Assembly: GCA_963775275.1 (NCBI GenBank)
Contig: CAVZII010000005.1
Location: 2,976,001-3,040,000, forward strand
DNA: 64,000 nt
Origin: JANWHQ01 sp963775275
GTDB lineage: Bacteria; Pseudomonadota; Alphaproteobacteria; Caulobacterales; Caulobacteraceae
Direction of reading: 5' to 3'
In this document: piece by piece, positions 35,832-43,265 of the stretch
Numbering within the stretch: position 1 is the first letter of the stretch
How the letters are laid out: the number at the start of each line of letters is the position of its first letter
Translations under genes and position numbers: made by a program
The notes under the pieces: generated by a model
What the model was told of the DNA's origin: nothing
The model's database searches: none
The model's input: the letters and a program-made list of their open reading frames with translations, nothing else

Positions 35832-36053
35832 ATGGACCGGGATTGGGTGGCCTAGACCAAGGGTCTGTTGCGCGGCGAGATGGTGCGCCGACAGATCAGC
35901 TATGCCGGGCTAGTGGAGAAGCTGGCCGCGATCGGAATCCGCGAGACAGAGGCGAACTTGCGTAACAAGATCAGCCGGGGCGGATTCACAGGGGCGTTCC
36001 TGATCCAATGCTTAGTCGCTATGGGCGTGCATACGTTGCGATTGGAGGATTAG
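35832..36053 (+). pseudogene. DUF6471 gene with an internal amber codon
   Basis: DUF6471 proteins are about 70 residues long and begin with an M-D-x-D-W-like sequence. Here ATG 35832 gives MDRDWVA, then TAG (35853-35855), then TKGLLRGEMVRRQISYAGLV in the same frame to the normal family C-terminus (NKISRGGFTGAFLIQCLVAMG). A restart at TTG 35868 or ATG 35880 could still make a shortened protein. The family is small and resembles a DNA-binding helix-turn-helix. The gene overlaps the next one by 46 bp in another frame. Confidence 0.6.
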
Positions 36054-36970
36054 CCGCCCTCGTCATCATTAGCGCGTCTTGGTGGTATGCCTCACCAGGG
36101 CCGGAGCCAGTAGCCGGTCAAAAGAGCTGGGAAGCTCCAGCATATCAGTACAACGCAGCCGATCATGGCTGCGATCCAAGGCAACTCGCGACCTCGCCAC
36201 CTGAGAATCGCGAGCACGAAAGGGAGCGCTGCGCCCAAGCAAGACAGGATCATGAGATCGCCAAGGCCAACCTCGCCCAGGCGACTCGTGCGGCGGACGC
36301 TGCCGAAGGGCAGATTCACGTTGCATATCGGCAGGCCCGCAGCAGCTTAATCCAGACAATCTCCACGGTTTTGGCATTCATTGCAGCGGCCGTTGCGGCT
36401 GCGTTTGCCGGGGCCGCCGTCAAATACGCCAAAGGTACCGCCGAGATTGCCGAGCGCGCTTTGGTGGGCCTGGAGCGGCCCTGGCTGGTGTTGGAAATCG
36501 TGGATGATGACATTCAACGGAGCGAGAGCTCCATGCGCTACGGCGCCGTCGCGTACCGCTTCCAAAACTACGGGCGCGTAGCTGCGATCTTGACACGCCT
36601 ATATTTCACCCTTGAGCGCCCAGACGACGCCCCCGAGCCGATCGATCCCGAATCCGAAATGGGCCGAAAGATTGCCTATGGAATGATCGTCGGGCCTGGC
36701 GAACAATCGGACGAATATGAAGCTTCGCGGGGCCTTCGCCTCACGTCGGCCTTGCGCGCCCAGAAGGAAAGGCGCCGCATTACCGGGCAGCACCTGTTCT
36801 TCATGGAATTCGTTCGCTACCGGGATCTGATGGGTAACGAGTTCGCCACTGGCTTCTGCCTTCTTCACACCAAGGACGGTTTCCAGGTCGCCAGCCCCGA
36901 ACGGGAGAATGGACCCGACTTGTTCAACTACGATCGTAGATTGAGCAACCGTGACAAGCAGGCCGAATAG
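36008..36970 (+). CDS. Membrane-anchored protein of unknown function
   Basis: The 320-residue protein has a membrane segment at about residues 10-27 (AIGGLAALVIISASWWYAS) and a second near 110-135 (STVLAFIAAAVAAAFAGAAV). A helical charged region lies between them, and a 170-residue soluble domain follows (ERPWLVLEIVDDDIQR, then GPGEQSDEYEASRGLRL). Similar layouts occur in proteins of prophages and integrated elements, where the role is unknown. The start at ATG 36008 lies within the DUF6471 frame. Codon use is less GC-biased than the core genes, which fits acquired DNA. Confidence 0.7.
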   Translation: MLSRYGRAYVAIGGLAALVIISASWWYASPGPEPVAGQKSWEAPAYQYNAADHGCDPRQLATSPPENREHERERCAQARQDHEIAKANLAQATRAADAAEGQIHVAYRQARSSLIQTISTVLAFIAAAVAAAFAGAAVKYAKGTAEIAERALVGLERPWLVLEIVDDDIQRSESSMRYGAVAYRFQNYGRVAAILTRLYFTLERPDDAPEPIDPESEMGRKIAYGMIVGPGEQSDEYEASRGLRLTSALRAQKERRRITGQHLFFMEFVRYRDLMGNEFATGFCLLHTKDGFQVASPERENGPDLFNYDRRLSNRDKQAE

Positions 36971-37310
36971 TTTGATCCCAGAGGGGTCGCTCCAATTTTG
37001 GAGCGATCTTACGAGCGCATTACCATTGATGATGGTTGCAACCGGAGGCGGGAAAGGCCGCATCAGGCTGGTCCCATCTGCTACATAATACCGGAAAGGT
37101 TCGGCAGGAACGGGCCCGCCGCTTCCTCCGCCGCTCGTCCCGCTTGCGCGGGGATGAGCGGAGCTGTCGGGTTGCGAGGCGCCGGAACCCCTCACCTTCC
37201 CATTGCTGTGCAACGGGCCCCTTCCTCTCCCGCAGGGCTACGGGATGCACGGAAGTGATTCCCGTCGATGAGCTGAGCTGATTTAAGCGTCTGGCCTGAG
37301 GGAGGGTCGG
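36971..37310. other. Intergenic region with a class 1 repeat broken by an IS
   Basis: The 340-bp gap contains CGGAAAGGTTCGG (37092-37104), the left part of a class 1 repeat (37186-37234), and the left end of the IS4-type element with its promoter area. No gene is seen. Confidence 0.5.
37186..37237 (-). repeat. Class 1 repeat, left part, interrupted by an insertion sequence
   Basis: Reverse copy: CCCTCACCTTCCC, hairpin ATTGC-tgt-GCAAC, then CTCTCCCGCAGGG. The other half of the last hairpin (GGTGGGAGAGGAG) lies at 38667-38679, on the other side of the IS. Confidence 0.7.
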
Positions 37311-38663
37311 ATGTATCGGTTTGGTGCTGGGGACGTGCGGACGTCGTCTCGTGGGGAGTGGCTGTTTGATCAGATCGTGTCGCTGGGCACGCTGGTTCTG
37401 AAGGACCTTGGAGGCGGCCGTGCTGGTGAGATGGCGGCGCACCGGTACCTTTCGTCGCCGTATGTGACCTCGCAGGGGGTGCTTGAGGCGCTGGGCGCGC
37501 GGACGGGCGAGGCGTGTGCGGGGCGCCGGGTGGTGGCGGTGCAGGATACCACCGAGGTGAGCTTCGCGGGCCAGTCGGCTGGCCGGCGGGGGCTGGGCCC
37601 CAGCGGCGACGGCAAGCGTGCGGGGTTCTTCATCCATGGGGTGGTCGCGGTGGATGCCGAGGATGAGGCGCTGCTGGGGCTGGTGGGCGCGCGCATCTGG
37701 ACGCGTGGGCCCGGGCCGGTGACGGCGCGCGCGAGCCGGCCGGCCGAGGACAAGGAGAGCCGACGCTGGAGCGAGGGGGCGCAGCTGGCGGCCGAGAGGT
37801 TGGAGGCGGCCGCTCAGGTGGTGGTGGTCGCCGACCAGGAAGCCGATGTCTACAGCCACTTCGCACGCCGCCCGGCGGGGGTGGAGCTGTTGGTGCGGGC
37901 TCGGCATGACCGGGCCTTGATGGACGGCGGGACGCTGTTCGCCGAGGCGGCGGCGTGGCCGGTCCATACCCAGGCCCTGGTCGCCGTGGCGCCGCGCGGG
38001 CCGGGCGACAAGGGCCGGGTGGCGCAGGTGTCGATCCGTTCGAGCCGGATGAAGATCGCGCGCCCGTCCAATGCGGCGAAGAGCGACCCGGCCAGCCTGG
38101 AGCTGGGCCTGGTGGAGGTTCGCGAGCCGAACCCGCCGTCCGGCGTCAAGCCGCTCGTATGGCGACTGGCGACCACCCTGCCGGTGGACGGCCCCGAAGC
38201 GGCCAAGGAGGTGGTGCGCCTGTACCGCCTGCGTTGGCGCATCGAAGAGGTGTTCCGCGCCTTGAAGAGCGACGGCCTGCGCCTGGAGGACACCCAGGTG
38301 CGCGACCCCGTGCGGGTATTCCGCCTGGCGGCCCTGGCCCTGGGCGCGGCGGCGCGCATCATCCAGCTGGTCGACGCCCGCGACGGCGGCCCACGCCCGA
38401 TGAGCGACGTCTTGGACCCCAGCTTCACCGAAGCGGTCGCCGCCCTCAGCCGATCACGCGAAGGCGGCGCCGCCCGGCAGAAGAACCCCCATCCCCAAGG
38501 CTCGCTCGCCTGGATCGCCTGGGTCGTCGCCCGATACGGCGGATGGAACTGCTACGGCAAGCCACCCGGCCCAAAGACCATGGCCAAGGGCTGGGAACGC
38601 TTCGCAGCAACCCTCGCCGGCTTCGTGATCGCAAAGGCCGACGCAGTTGTGTGAATCCCGTAG
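37238..38663 (+). mobile_element. IS4-type insertion sequence, about 1.43 kb
   Basis: Ends are CTACGGGATGCAC on the left (37238-37250) and, inverted, CTACGGGATTCAC on the right (38651-38663), 12 of 13 identical. The inner gene is one complete transposase. The flanks CCCGCAGGG and CCCGGTGGG agree at seven of nine bases and may be a decayed 9-bp target duplication, the length made by IS50-like elements. Because the target was a palindrome, the ends could also be placed three bases outward. Confidence 0.8.
37311..38654 (+). CDS. IS4-family (IS50-like) DDE transposase
   Basis: The 447-residue protein carries the DDE triad: VVAVQDTTEVSF (first Asp, near residue 78), VVVVADQEADVYSHF (second Asp, near 181) and YRLRWRIEEVFRALKSDGLRL (the Y-R-E-K signature with the catalytic Glu, near 307). 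Length and motifs match Tn5-like transposases, and all residues are present, so it may be active. ATG 37311 is the first start inside the element. The stop codon lies within the right terminal repeat. Codon use is GC-rich like the host, suggesting long residence in related genomes. Confidence 0.9.
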   Translation: MYRFGAGDVRTSSRGEWLFDQIVSLGTLVLKDLGGGRAGEMAAHRYLSSPYVTSQGVLEALGARTGEACAGRRVVAVQDTTEVSFAGQSAGRRGLGPSGDGKRAGFFIHGVVAVDAEDEALLGLVGARIWTRGPGPVTARASRPAEDKESRRWSEGAQLAAERLEAAAQVVVVADQEADVYSHFARRPAGVELLVRARHDRALMDGGTLFAEAAAWPVHTQALVAVAPRGPGDKGRVAQVSIRSSRMKIARPSNAAKSDPASLELGLVEVREPNPPSGVKPLVWRLATTLPVDGPEAAKEVVRLYRLRWRIEEVFRALKSDGLRLEDTQVRDPVRVFRLAALALGAAARIIQLVDARDGGPRPMSDVLDPSFTEAVAALSRSREGGAARQKNPHPQGSLAWIAWVVARYGGWNCYGKPPGPKTMAKGWERFAATLAGFVIAKADAVV

Positions 38664-38666
38664 CCC

Positions 38667-38680
38667 GGTGGGAGAGGAGA
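38667..38680 (-). repeat. Remaining part of the interrupted class 1 repeat
   Basis: GGTGGGAGAGGAGA continues the hairpin that begins at 37225-37234. The J-domain gene ends two bases further on, so the intact repeat originally lay directly behind that gene. Confidence 0.65.
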
Positions 38681-38681
38681 C

Positions 38682-39321
38682 CTACACCAGCTTGGCCTGG
38701 CGCAGGGTCCGGAACGCCTTGATCACCCTCTGCAGCTTGTGCTCGGCGGAGCGGTCGCCGCCGTTGGAATCGGGGTGGCAGCGCTTGATCAGCTCGGTGT
38801 AGCGGGCGCGGATCTGCGGGCCGGTGGCGCTGTCGGCGAGGTCGAGGTCGGCCAGGGCGCTGCGCTCGAGCCGCCCGAGGCGCCGGTCAAGCTGCCTCGG
38901 CCTCGGCCTCGGCCCGGCGGCGCGAGGCGCGGAAGATGCCGAAGGGATCGGAGAAGCTGAAGCCCGAGCCTCGCGTGGACGCGGCGGCCGCCTCGCGCGA
39001 GAACCTGGAGGCGCGGAACTGCCAGGTCGGCCGCTCGCCGGTGGCCGCCTCGGCGCGCCGGCGGTCCATCTCCAATTCGCTCATGCCGGCGAAGAAGTTC
39101 CAGCTCCTGTTGTATTCGGCGGCGTGCGCCTGGCAGAACCAGTAGTGCTCGTCCAGCCGATCGCGCGACTTGGGCGCCTTGGCGGTGGCGACCTGCAGGC
39201 AGTCGGGGTGCTCGCATCGGCGCTCGCCCGGGCGCAGGGCGTTCACGTCGTCCTCGTCCTCGCGCGGGGGCCGCACGCGGATGTCGACGAATTTGGGCTT
39301 GTATTGAAACGCGCCGCTCAT
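38682..39321 (-). CDS. J-domain (DnaJ-like) protein (one-base frameshift in the sequence)
   Basis: From ATG 39321 the protein reads SGAFQYKPKFVDIRVRPP, then a Cys/His region (RRCEHPDCLQVA, and WFCQAHAAEYNRSW) that may bind zinc, and an Ala/Arg linker. At about 38889-38892 one extra base stops the frame after AEAEAEAA. Without it the sequence continues EAVDRRLGRLERSALADLDL and then a C-terminal J-domain with the HPD motif (IKRCHPDSNGG) to TAG 38682, about 212 residues. Caulobacteraceae carry the same protein next to bolA. It should stimulate an Hsp70 ATPase; the client is unknown. Confidence 0.85.
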
Positions 39322-39376
39322 GAGCCGAAGTTATGGTCGTGCAGTGATTTCATTCAAGGATTGACAGGGCGCAAAC

Positions 39377-39649
39377 ATGGGGACCGTCGCCGATCGACTG
39401 CGGAGGAAGCTGGAAGCCGGCTTCGGGCCGCAGAGCCTGCACATCGTCGATGACAGCGACAAGCACGCCGGCCATGCCGGCGCGCGCGAGGGCGGCGAGA
39501 GCCACTTCACCATCACCATCGTCGCGCCGGCCTTCGCGGGCCTGAACCGGGTGGCGCGCCAGAGGCTGGTCTACGCGACCCTGGCCGAGGAGCTCGCGGG
39601 GCCGGTGCACGCCCTGTCGCTGAAGGCCCTGGCCCCCGGCGAGGGGTGA
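39377..39649 (+). CDS. bolA: BolA-family protein
   Basis: The 90-residue protein has the BolA fold: VADRLRRKLEAGFGPQSLHI, the DDSDKHAGHAG segment with the conserved histidines, SHFTITIVAPAFAGLNRVAR with the invariant F and R, and a C-terminal VHALSLKAL. BolA proteins form [2Fe-2S] complexes with monothiol glutaredoxins and affect iron metabolism and cell shape. It is divergent from the J-domain gene with 55 bp between the starts, so the promoters are closely packed. Confidence 0.93.
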   Translation: MGTVADRLRRKLEAGFGPQSLHIVDDSDKHAGHAGAREGGESHFTITIVAPAFAGLNRVARQRLVYATLAEELAGPVHALSLKALAPGEG

Positions 39650-39658
39650 GGGCGGGGC

Positions 39659-40048
39659 TCAGGCCGCCGCAGCCTGGCCCTCGGGCCGGCCGGAGAGGGC
39701 CGCGATCAGCCGCAGTATGGCCTGGCGGGTCTCGTTGTTGGGCAGGGCGCAGAAGCCGTCCAGCAGCTCGATCGCCCCTGGCGAGGCCAGCTGCTGCAGG
39801 ACCTCGGTGGCCAGGGGCTCGGAGCCGTCGTCGCCCACCAGCGCCGCCACGCTGGTTTCCAACCGCTTGGCGATCCTGACCAGCATGGACGCCGAGACGC
39901 GGTTGATCCCGCGCTCGTACTTCTGGACCTGCTGGAAGCTGATGCCGATGGCCTGGGCGAGCTCGTCCTGGCTCACGCCCAGCAGGCGCCGCCGGATCTT
40001 GATCCGCGCGCCGGTCTTCACGTCCACGGGATCCGATATGCGGGGCAT
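39659..40048 (-). CDS. XRE-family (Cro/C1-type) transcriptional regulator
   Basis: The 129-residue protein has an N-terminal helix-turn-helix (RIKIRRRLLGVSQDELAQAI, then GISFQQVQKYERGINRVSAS) and a helical C-terminal tail of about 50 residues. This short type is common in Caulobacterales chromosomes and need not come from a phage. Targets are unknown. The ATG at 40048 is preferred over upstream in-frame codons. It ends nine bases from the bolA stop, in convergent orientation. Confidence 0.88.
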   Translation of the reverse strand: MPRISDPVDVKTGARIKIRRRLLGVSQDELAQAIGISFQQVQKYERGINRVSASMLVRIAKRLETSVAALVGDDGSEPLATEVLQQLASPGAIELLDGFCALPNNETRQAILRLIAALSGRPEGQAAAA

Positions 40049-40157
40049 GGGCTGCTCCCAAGACAGGCCGCCCCCAGCGCGACCCGCCTGCAGCCTACAG
40101 CCTGGATCGGGGTTGCGCACCTACAATAGGAACGGGTCCGGACGGGCGCCCGCCAAG

Positions 40158-40358
40158 TCAGGCCAGAAGACGCCGCTCGGCGAGGATGCGCGCGACCGCG
40201 GCCTGGGCCGCGCCGATGGCCTGATGCAGCTCGTCCACCGACTGCAGGCCGCGACCGTCGCGCCTGGAGCGCCGGACCTCGCACTCGACCTCGTCCAGCC
40301 AGGCGCCGAGCTCCTGCAGGTACGCGCTGGTGAGCCCTCTGGCCCCGGCGACGCTCAC
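40158..40358 (-). CDS. Small helical protein, last gene of a four-gene operon
   Basis: The 66-residue product (AYLQELGAWLDEVECEVRRS, then VDELHQAIGAAQAAVARILA) is almost entirely helical and has no known family. GTG 40358 overlaps the stop of the isochorismatase-like gene by four bases (GTGA), the same junction as the other genes of this operon, which supports it as real. It may form a coiled coil with a partner from the operon. Confidence 0.6.
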   Translation of the reverse strand: MSVAGARGLTSAYLQELGAWLDEVECEVRRSRRDGRGLQSVDELHQAIGAAQAAVARILAERRLLA

Positions 40359-40897
40359 GACGAGGACACCAGGCGAAGGGGGGTCTCCTGGCCGATCAGC
40401 CGGTCGGTGGAGACCAGGCGCGCCAGCGGACCGGCGATCTGGAGGGCCGCCTGCTCGGTCCCCGGCGGGCCGACGGCGTCCTCGACCAGCACCACCGACA
40501 GGCCGAGATCGAGCGCCGAGAACAGGGTCGCCAGGCCCGAGGTGGCGAAGGAAAGGCCGATGACGACCAGCTCCACCTCGCGTGCGCCCTCCACCAGGGC
40601 CCGGAGCGATCCGCTGGAGAAGGCCGACAGCCCCTGGCGCGTCATCACCGGCTCGGTGGCGCGCGGCTCGAGCCCGCGCACCGGCGGGGAGACGGTCCGC
40701 TCCAGGCCGGTGCGGCGATGGCTGTGGACGATGCTCCAGTCCCACCCCCGCGCGCGGTCGAGGATCCTGCGGCAGTTCTCGACGCACCCGGCCGCGCCGG
40801 CCCGGACGCCCGGGCCGTCCGGCGCGAACGCCTGCTGCAGGTCCAGGCAGACCAGCAGGCGGTTGACGGACGCGCGCATCGCGGAGGGCGCGGTCAC
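40355..40897 (-). CDS. Isochorismatase-like protein lacking the usual catalytic Cys and Lys
   Basis: The 180-residue protein has the cysteine-hydrolase fold of isochorismatases: LLVCLDLQQAFAPDG holds the first Asp, VIGLSFATSGLATLF is the strand that normally carries the nucleophile Cys, and SVVLVEDAVG follows. The Cys is Ser or Thr here, and the Lys of the triad region (VMTRQGLSAF) is Arg. Classic hydrolysis of isochorismate or amides is therefore unlikely; binding or a changed reaction is possible. GTG 40897 overlaps the upstream stop by four bases; ATG 40879 is an alternative. Confidence 0.72.
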   Translation of the reverse strand: MTAPSAMRASVNRLLVCLDLQQAFAPDGPGVRAGAAGCVENCRRILDRARGWDWSIVHSHRRTGLERTVSPPVRGLEPRATEPVMTRQGLSAFSSGSLRALVEGAREVELVVIGLSFATSGLATLFSALDLGLSVVLVEDAVGPPGTEQAALQIAGPLARLVSTDRLIGQETPLRLVSSS

Positions 40898-41529
40898 GCC
40901 GCCAGGCCCTCGGCCGGCGGCGGCCCCTGGCGGCGGGCGAGCGAGCGGTCGAGCACGCCGGGGCGGTCCCAATCGCCCTCGGGGCGCAGCAGGACCTGCG
41001 GGCTGGCGTCGATGGTGATGGCGTTGGACGGGGGCGCGATGTCGAACTCCAGCTCGACGTAGGCGTGATCGGAGAAGGCCACGCCGGCGCGGCCCGGACG
41101 CTCGCGGCCGTGGAAGCACCGCTTCCAGAACGCCACGATGCGCGGGTCGGCGTGGCCCATCAGGCGCCGGTAGCCCTTGCGCGCGGCCAGGGCGAAGGCG
41201 GCGCGCGCGAGCTTCATGAGCGCCGGCAGGCCCCGGTATTCGCGGCGAATCGCCAGGCGCTCGAGCTTGGCGAAGTCGGCGAACCAGCGCAGCCGAAGGA
41301 CCCCGACCGGCTCGGCGCCGCTGCGCAGGATCAGGTGGGTCGCGCCGGCGAAGTCGTTGCCGTCGTACTCCTCCTCGTAGGGACAGCCCTGCTCGCCCAT
41401 GTAGACGAGGCTGCGGACGGCCACGACCTGCATCAGGTCCTCGAGGGTGCGGGCGACCACGACCTCCAGCCGCGGCTGGCCCGGATCGACCGCCTCGATG
41501 GGCGCGCGGGGGCGGTCCAGAACGCTCAT
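40894..41529 (-). CDS. GNAT-fold acyltransferase-like protein
   Basis: The 211-residue protein has a GNAT-type core (residues 20-130): VRSLVYMGEQGCPYEEEYDG, THLILRSGAEPVGVLRLRWF, the acetyl-CoA-binding-like LERLAIRREYRGLPALMKLA, and ARKGYRRLMGHADPRIVAFW. It lacks a perfect RxxGxG/A loop (REYRGLP), and the first half resembles acyl-homoserine lactone synthase and related N-acyltransferases in layout, so an acyl-CoA or acyl-ACP donor is conceivable. Acceptor unknown. ATG 41529 overlaps the upstream stop (ATGA) and it is the second gene of the operon. Confidence 0.7.
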   Translation of the reverse strand: MSVLDRPRAPIEAVDPGQPRLEVVVARTLEDLMQVVAVRSLVYMGEQGCPYEEEYDGNDFAGATHLILRSGAEPVGVLRLRWFADFAKLERLAIRREYRGLPALMKLARAAFALAARKGYRRLMGHADPRIVAFWKRCFHGRERPGRAGVAFSDHAYVELEFDIAPPSNAITIDASPQVLLRPEGDWDRPGVLDRSLARRQGPPPAEGLAA

Positions 41530-42110
41530 GCCGCCTGCTCCCGGCGCGGAAGCCGCCAGTAGAGGCCGCCCGTCGCCGCCGGGGCGGGGGCGTAGCCGAA
41601 CCGGCCGACGATCACCCGCAGCCCGTCCGCCGTGGCCGGGCGGGTGAACCAGGGGACGTCGGGCAGGACGTCCTCGATCAGGGCGATGGTCGAGCCGACG
41701 ATGGCCCTGGAAGCGACGCGGGTCGAGGCGGCGATCCCCCAGCCATAGGCGGCCGCCGGGAGCTCGTCCGCCGCGGCGACAAGGCCGAGGTCGGGTCGCG
41801 CGCCCTCGAAACGGCCGGCGAGGACTGCGGCAAGACCCGCCGCGGACAGCGGGATCCAGCCCAGCACGCCGGTGATCGCGCCCGCCTCGCGATGGATGAA
41901 GACGGCCGCGCCGCCGGCATGGCGGTGGATCGCCGCCAGGGTCGGCGCGTCGCAGACGCCGGGCCCGATGAGCCCGGCGGCGAAGGCGCGGGCCTCGGCG
42001 ATGTCCTGGAGCGTCGCAGGATGGACGCCGAGCGCTTCGAGCGCTGGCAGGGCGAGCCGCCGGATGAGCGGATCGGCTTCAATCGAGGCGGGTGTGACCT
42101 TGCACCCCAT
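41526..42110 (-). CDS. Unknown protein, first gene of a four-gene operon
   Basis: I do not recognise this 194-residue protein. It has an Ala/Gly-rich alpha/beta character with strands such as GAITGVLGWIPLS, a region AAYGWGIAASTRVASRAIVG and the ending LRVIVGRFGYAPAPAATGGL. The ending resembles the last strands of GNAT enzymes, so a divergent acyltransferase is possible. No membrane segment or signal peptide is present. It starts at ATG 42110, 93 bp from the divergent LysR gene, and overlaps the next gene by four bases. Confidence 0.6.
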   Translation of the reverse strand: MGCKVTPASIEADPLIRRLALPALEALGVHPATLQDIAEARAFAAGLIGPGVCDAPTLAAIHRHAGGAAVFIHREAGAITGVLGWIPLSAAGLAAVLAGRFEGARPDLGLVAAADELPAAAYGWGIAASTRVASRAIVGSTIALIEDVLPDVPWFTRPATADGLRVIVGRFGYAPAPAATGGLYWRLPRREQAA

Positions 42111-42114
42111 GACC

Positions 42115-42198
42115 CATGTCCCACAGGTGGTAATGTAGGATTATGGTTACGCTCGACGTGTGGCCGGGCGGGGTAGCGAAGTTCGCATGAGGGACATG
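42115..42198. promoter_or_regulatory. Divergent promoter region with an 8-bp inverted repeat
   Basis: CATGTCCC at 42115-42122 and GGGACATG at 42191-42198 are exact reverse complements near the two divergent start codons. They may be sites for the LysR-type protein, though LysR sites usually lie closer together (T-N11-A). No clear -35/-10 boxes are seen. Confidence 0.3.
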
Positions 42199-42203
42199 CG
42201 CAG

Positions 42204-43244
42204 TTGACGGGTAGCGGCAGGGCCAAGGTCGGCAGGCAGCGCGCCGAGTGGTCGTCATGGCGGCTGTTCTGGGCCGTGGCGGCGTGCGGCGGCTTCGGGG
42301 CGGCGGCCCGGGCGCTGGGGATCGGCCAGCCGACCATCACGCGCCGGATCAACGACCTGGAGAAGCGCCTGAACACGCGCCTTTTCGTGCGCCAGCCGCA
42401 CGGCGTGACCCTGACCGAACAGGGCAGGCTGGCCTACGACCGCGTGGTCACCATGGAGCACTCGGCCGAGGCGATCGAGAACCTGATCCTCGATTCGGAG
42501 AAGCAGCCGCAGGGCAGCGTCGGGATCGGGGCTCCCGACGGCATCGCCGGCATCTTCCTGCCGCCCCACATGCCCGAACTCGTGCGCGCCCACCCGAGGA
42601 TCTCGCTGCACATCGACTGCGGGCTTTGGAGCGAGCATCCGCTGGACGGCAGCATCGACATCAGCCTGACCTTCGCCAGGCCCAGCCATCCGGACCTCAT
42701 CGCCCGGCCGATCGCGCACTTCCACTACGGGCTGTTCGCCGCCCGCAGCTACCTGGACCTCTACGGGACGCCGGCGTCGCTGGCCGAGTGCGCCTCCCAC
42801 GCCTACGTCCACCACAGCGCCCAGGTGCATCAGAAGGAAGCCTGGCACCCCCAGGCGGCGGCGTTCCGCGAGATCGTGTCCACCCGCATCGAGACCAACT
42901 CCAGCGCGGTGTCCTTCCAGGCCGTGCGGCAGGGCGCGGGCATCGGGCTGATGCCGACGGCGATCCTGGCGATCGAGCCCTCGCTGGTGATGCTCGACAT
43001 CCCCGACATGGGCTCGCTGCAGATGTGGATGTGCGTCCACCGCGACATCGCCCGCTCGGCCAGGATCCGGCTGGTCGCCGACTGGATCCGCGAGGCGTTC
43101 GACCCGAAGACCAAGCCCTGGCACCGCGAGGAGCTCATCCATCCGCGCGACTTCATGGGCCTGATCACGGGCGGCGACGGGCCCGGCGAGCCGCCGCCGG
43201 GCGACGCGCCGGCGGACGGGCGGCGCGGGGTGGGGCCCGCCTGA
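42204..43244 (+). CDS. LysR-family transcriptional regulator
   Basis: The 346-residue protein has the N-terminal winged helix-turn-helix (FWAVAACGGFGAAARALGIG, then QPTITRRINDLEKRLNTRLF and VTLTEQGRLAYDR) and a substrate-binding domain (PDGIAGIFLPPHMPEL to GLMPTAILAIEPSLV). The C-terminus has an unusual Pro/Gly/Asp-rich extension of about 40 residues. TTG 42204 is the likely start; no upstream ATG is in frame. It is divergent from the overlapping four-gene operon, which it probably controls in response to an unknown small molecule. Confidence 0.9.
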   Translation: MTGSGRAKVGRQRAEWSSWRLFWAVAACGGFGAAARALGIGQPTITRRINDLEKRLNTRLFVRQPHGVTLTEQGRLAYDRVVTMEHSAEAIENLILDSEKQPQGSVGIGAPDGIAGIFLPPHMPELVRAHPRISLHIDCGLWSEHPLDGSIDISLTFARPSHPDLIARPIAHFHYGLFAARSYLDLYGTPASLAECASHAYVHHSAQVHQKEAWHPQAAAFREIVSTRIETNSSAVSFQAVRQGAGIGLMPTAILAIEPSLVMLDIPDMGSLQMWMCVHRDIARSARIRLVADWIREAFDPKTKPWHREELIHPRDFMGLITGGDGPGEPPPGDAPADGRRGVGPA

Positions 43245-43265
43245 CCGCGTCGAGGAGGAAGCGCG

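Noticed and set aside
42115..42198. Inverted repeat as a proven LysR operator
   Set aside because: The arms are 68 bases apart and lack the T-N11-A pattern; kept only as a low-confidence regulatory feature.
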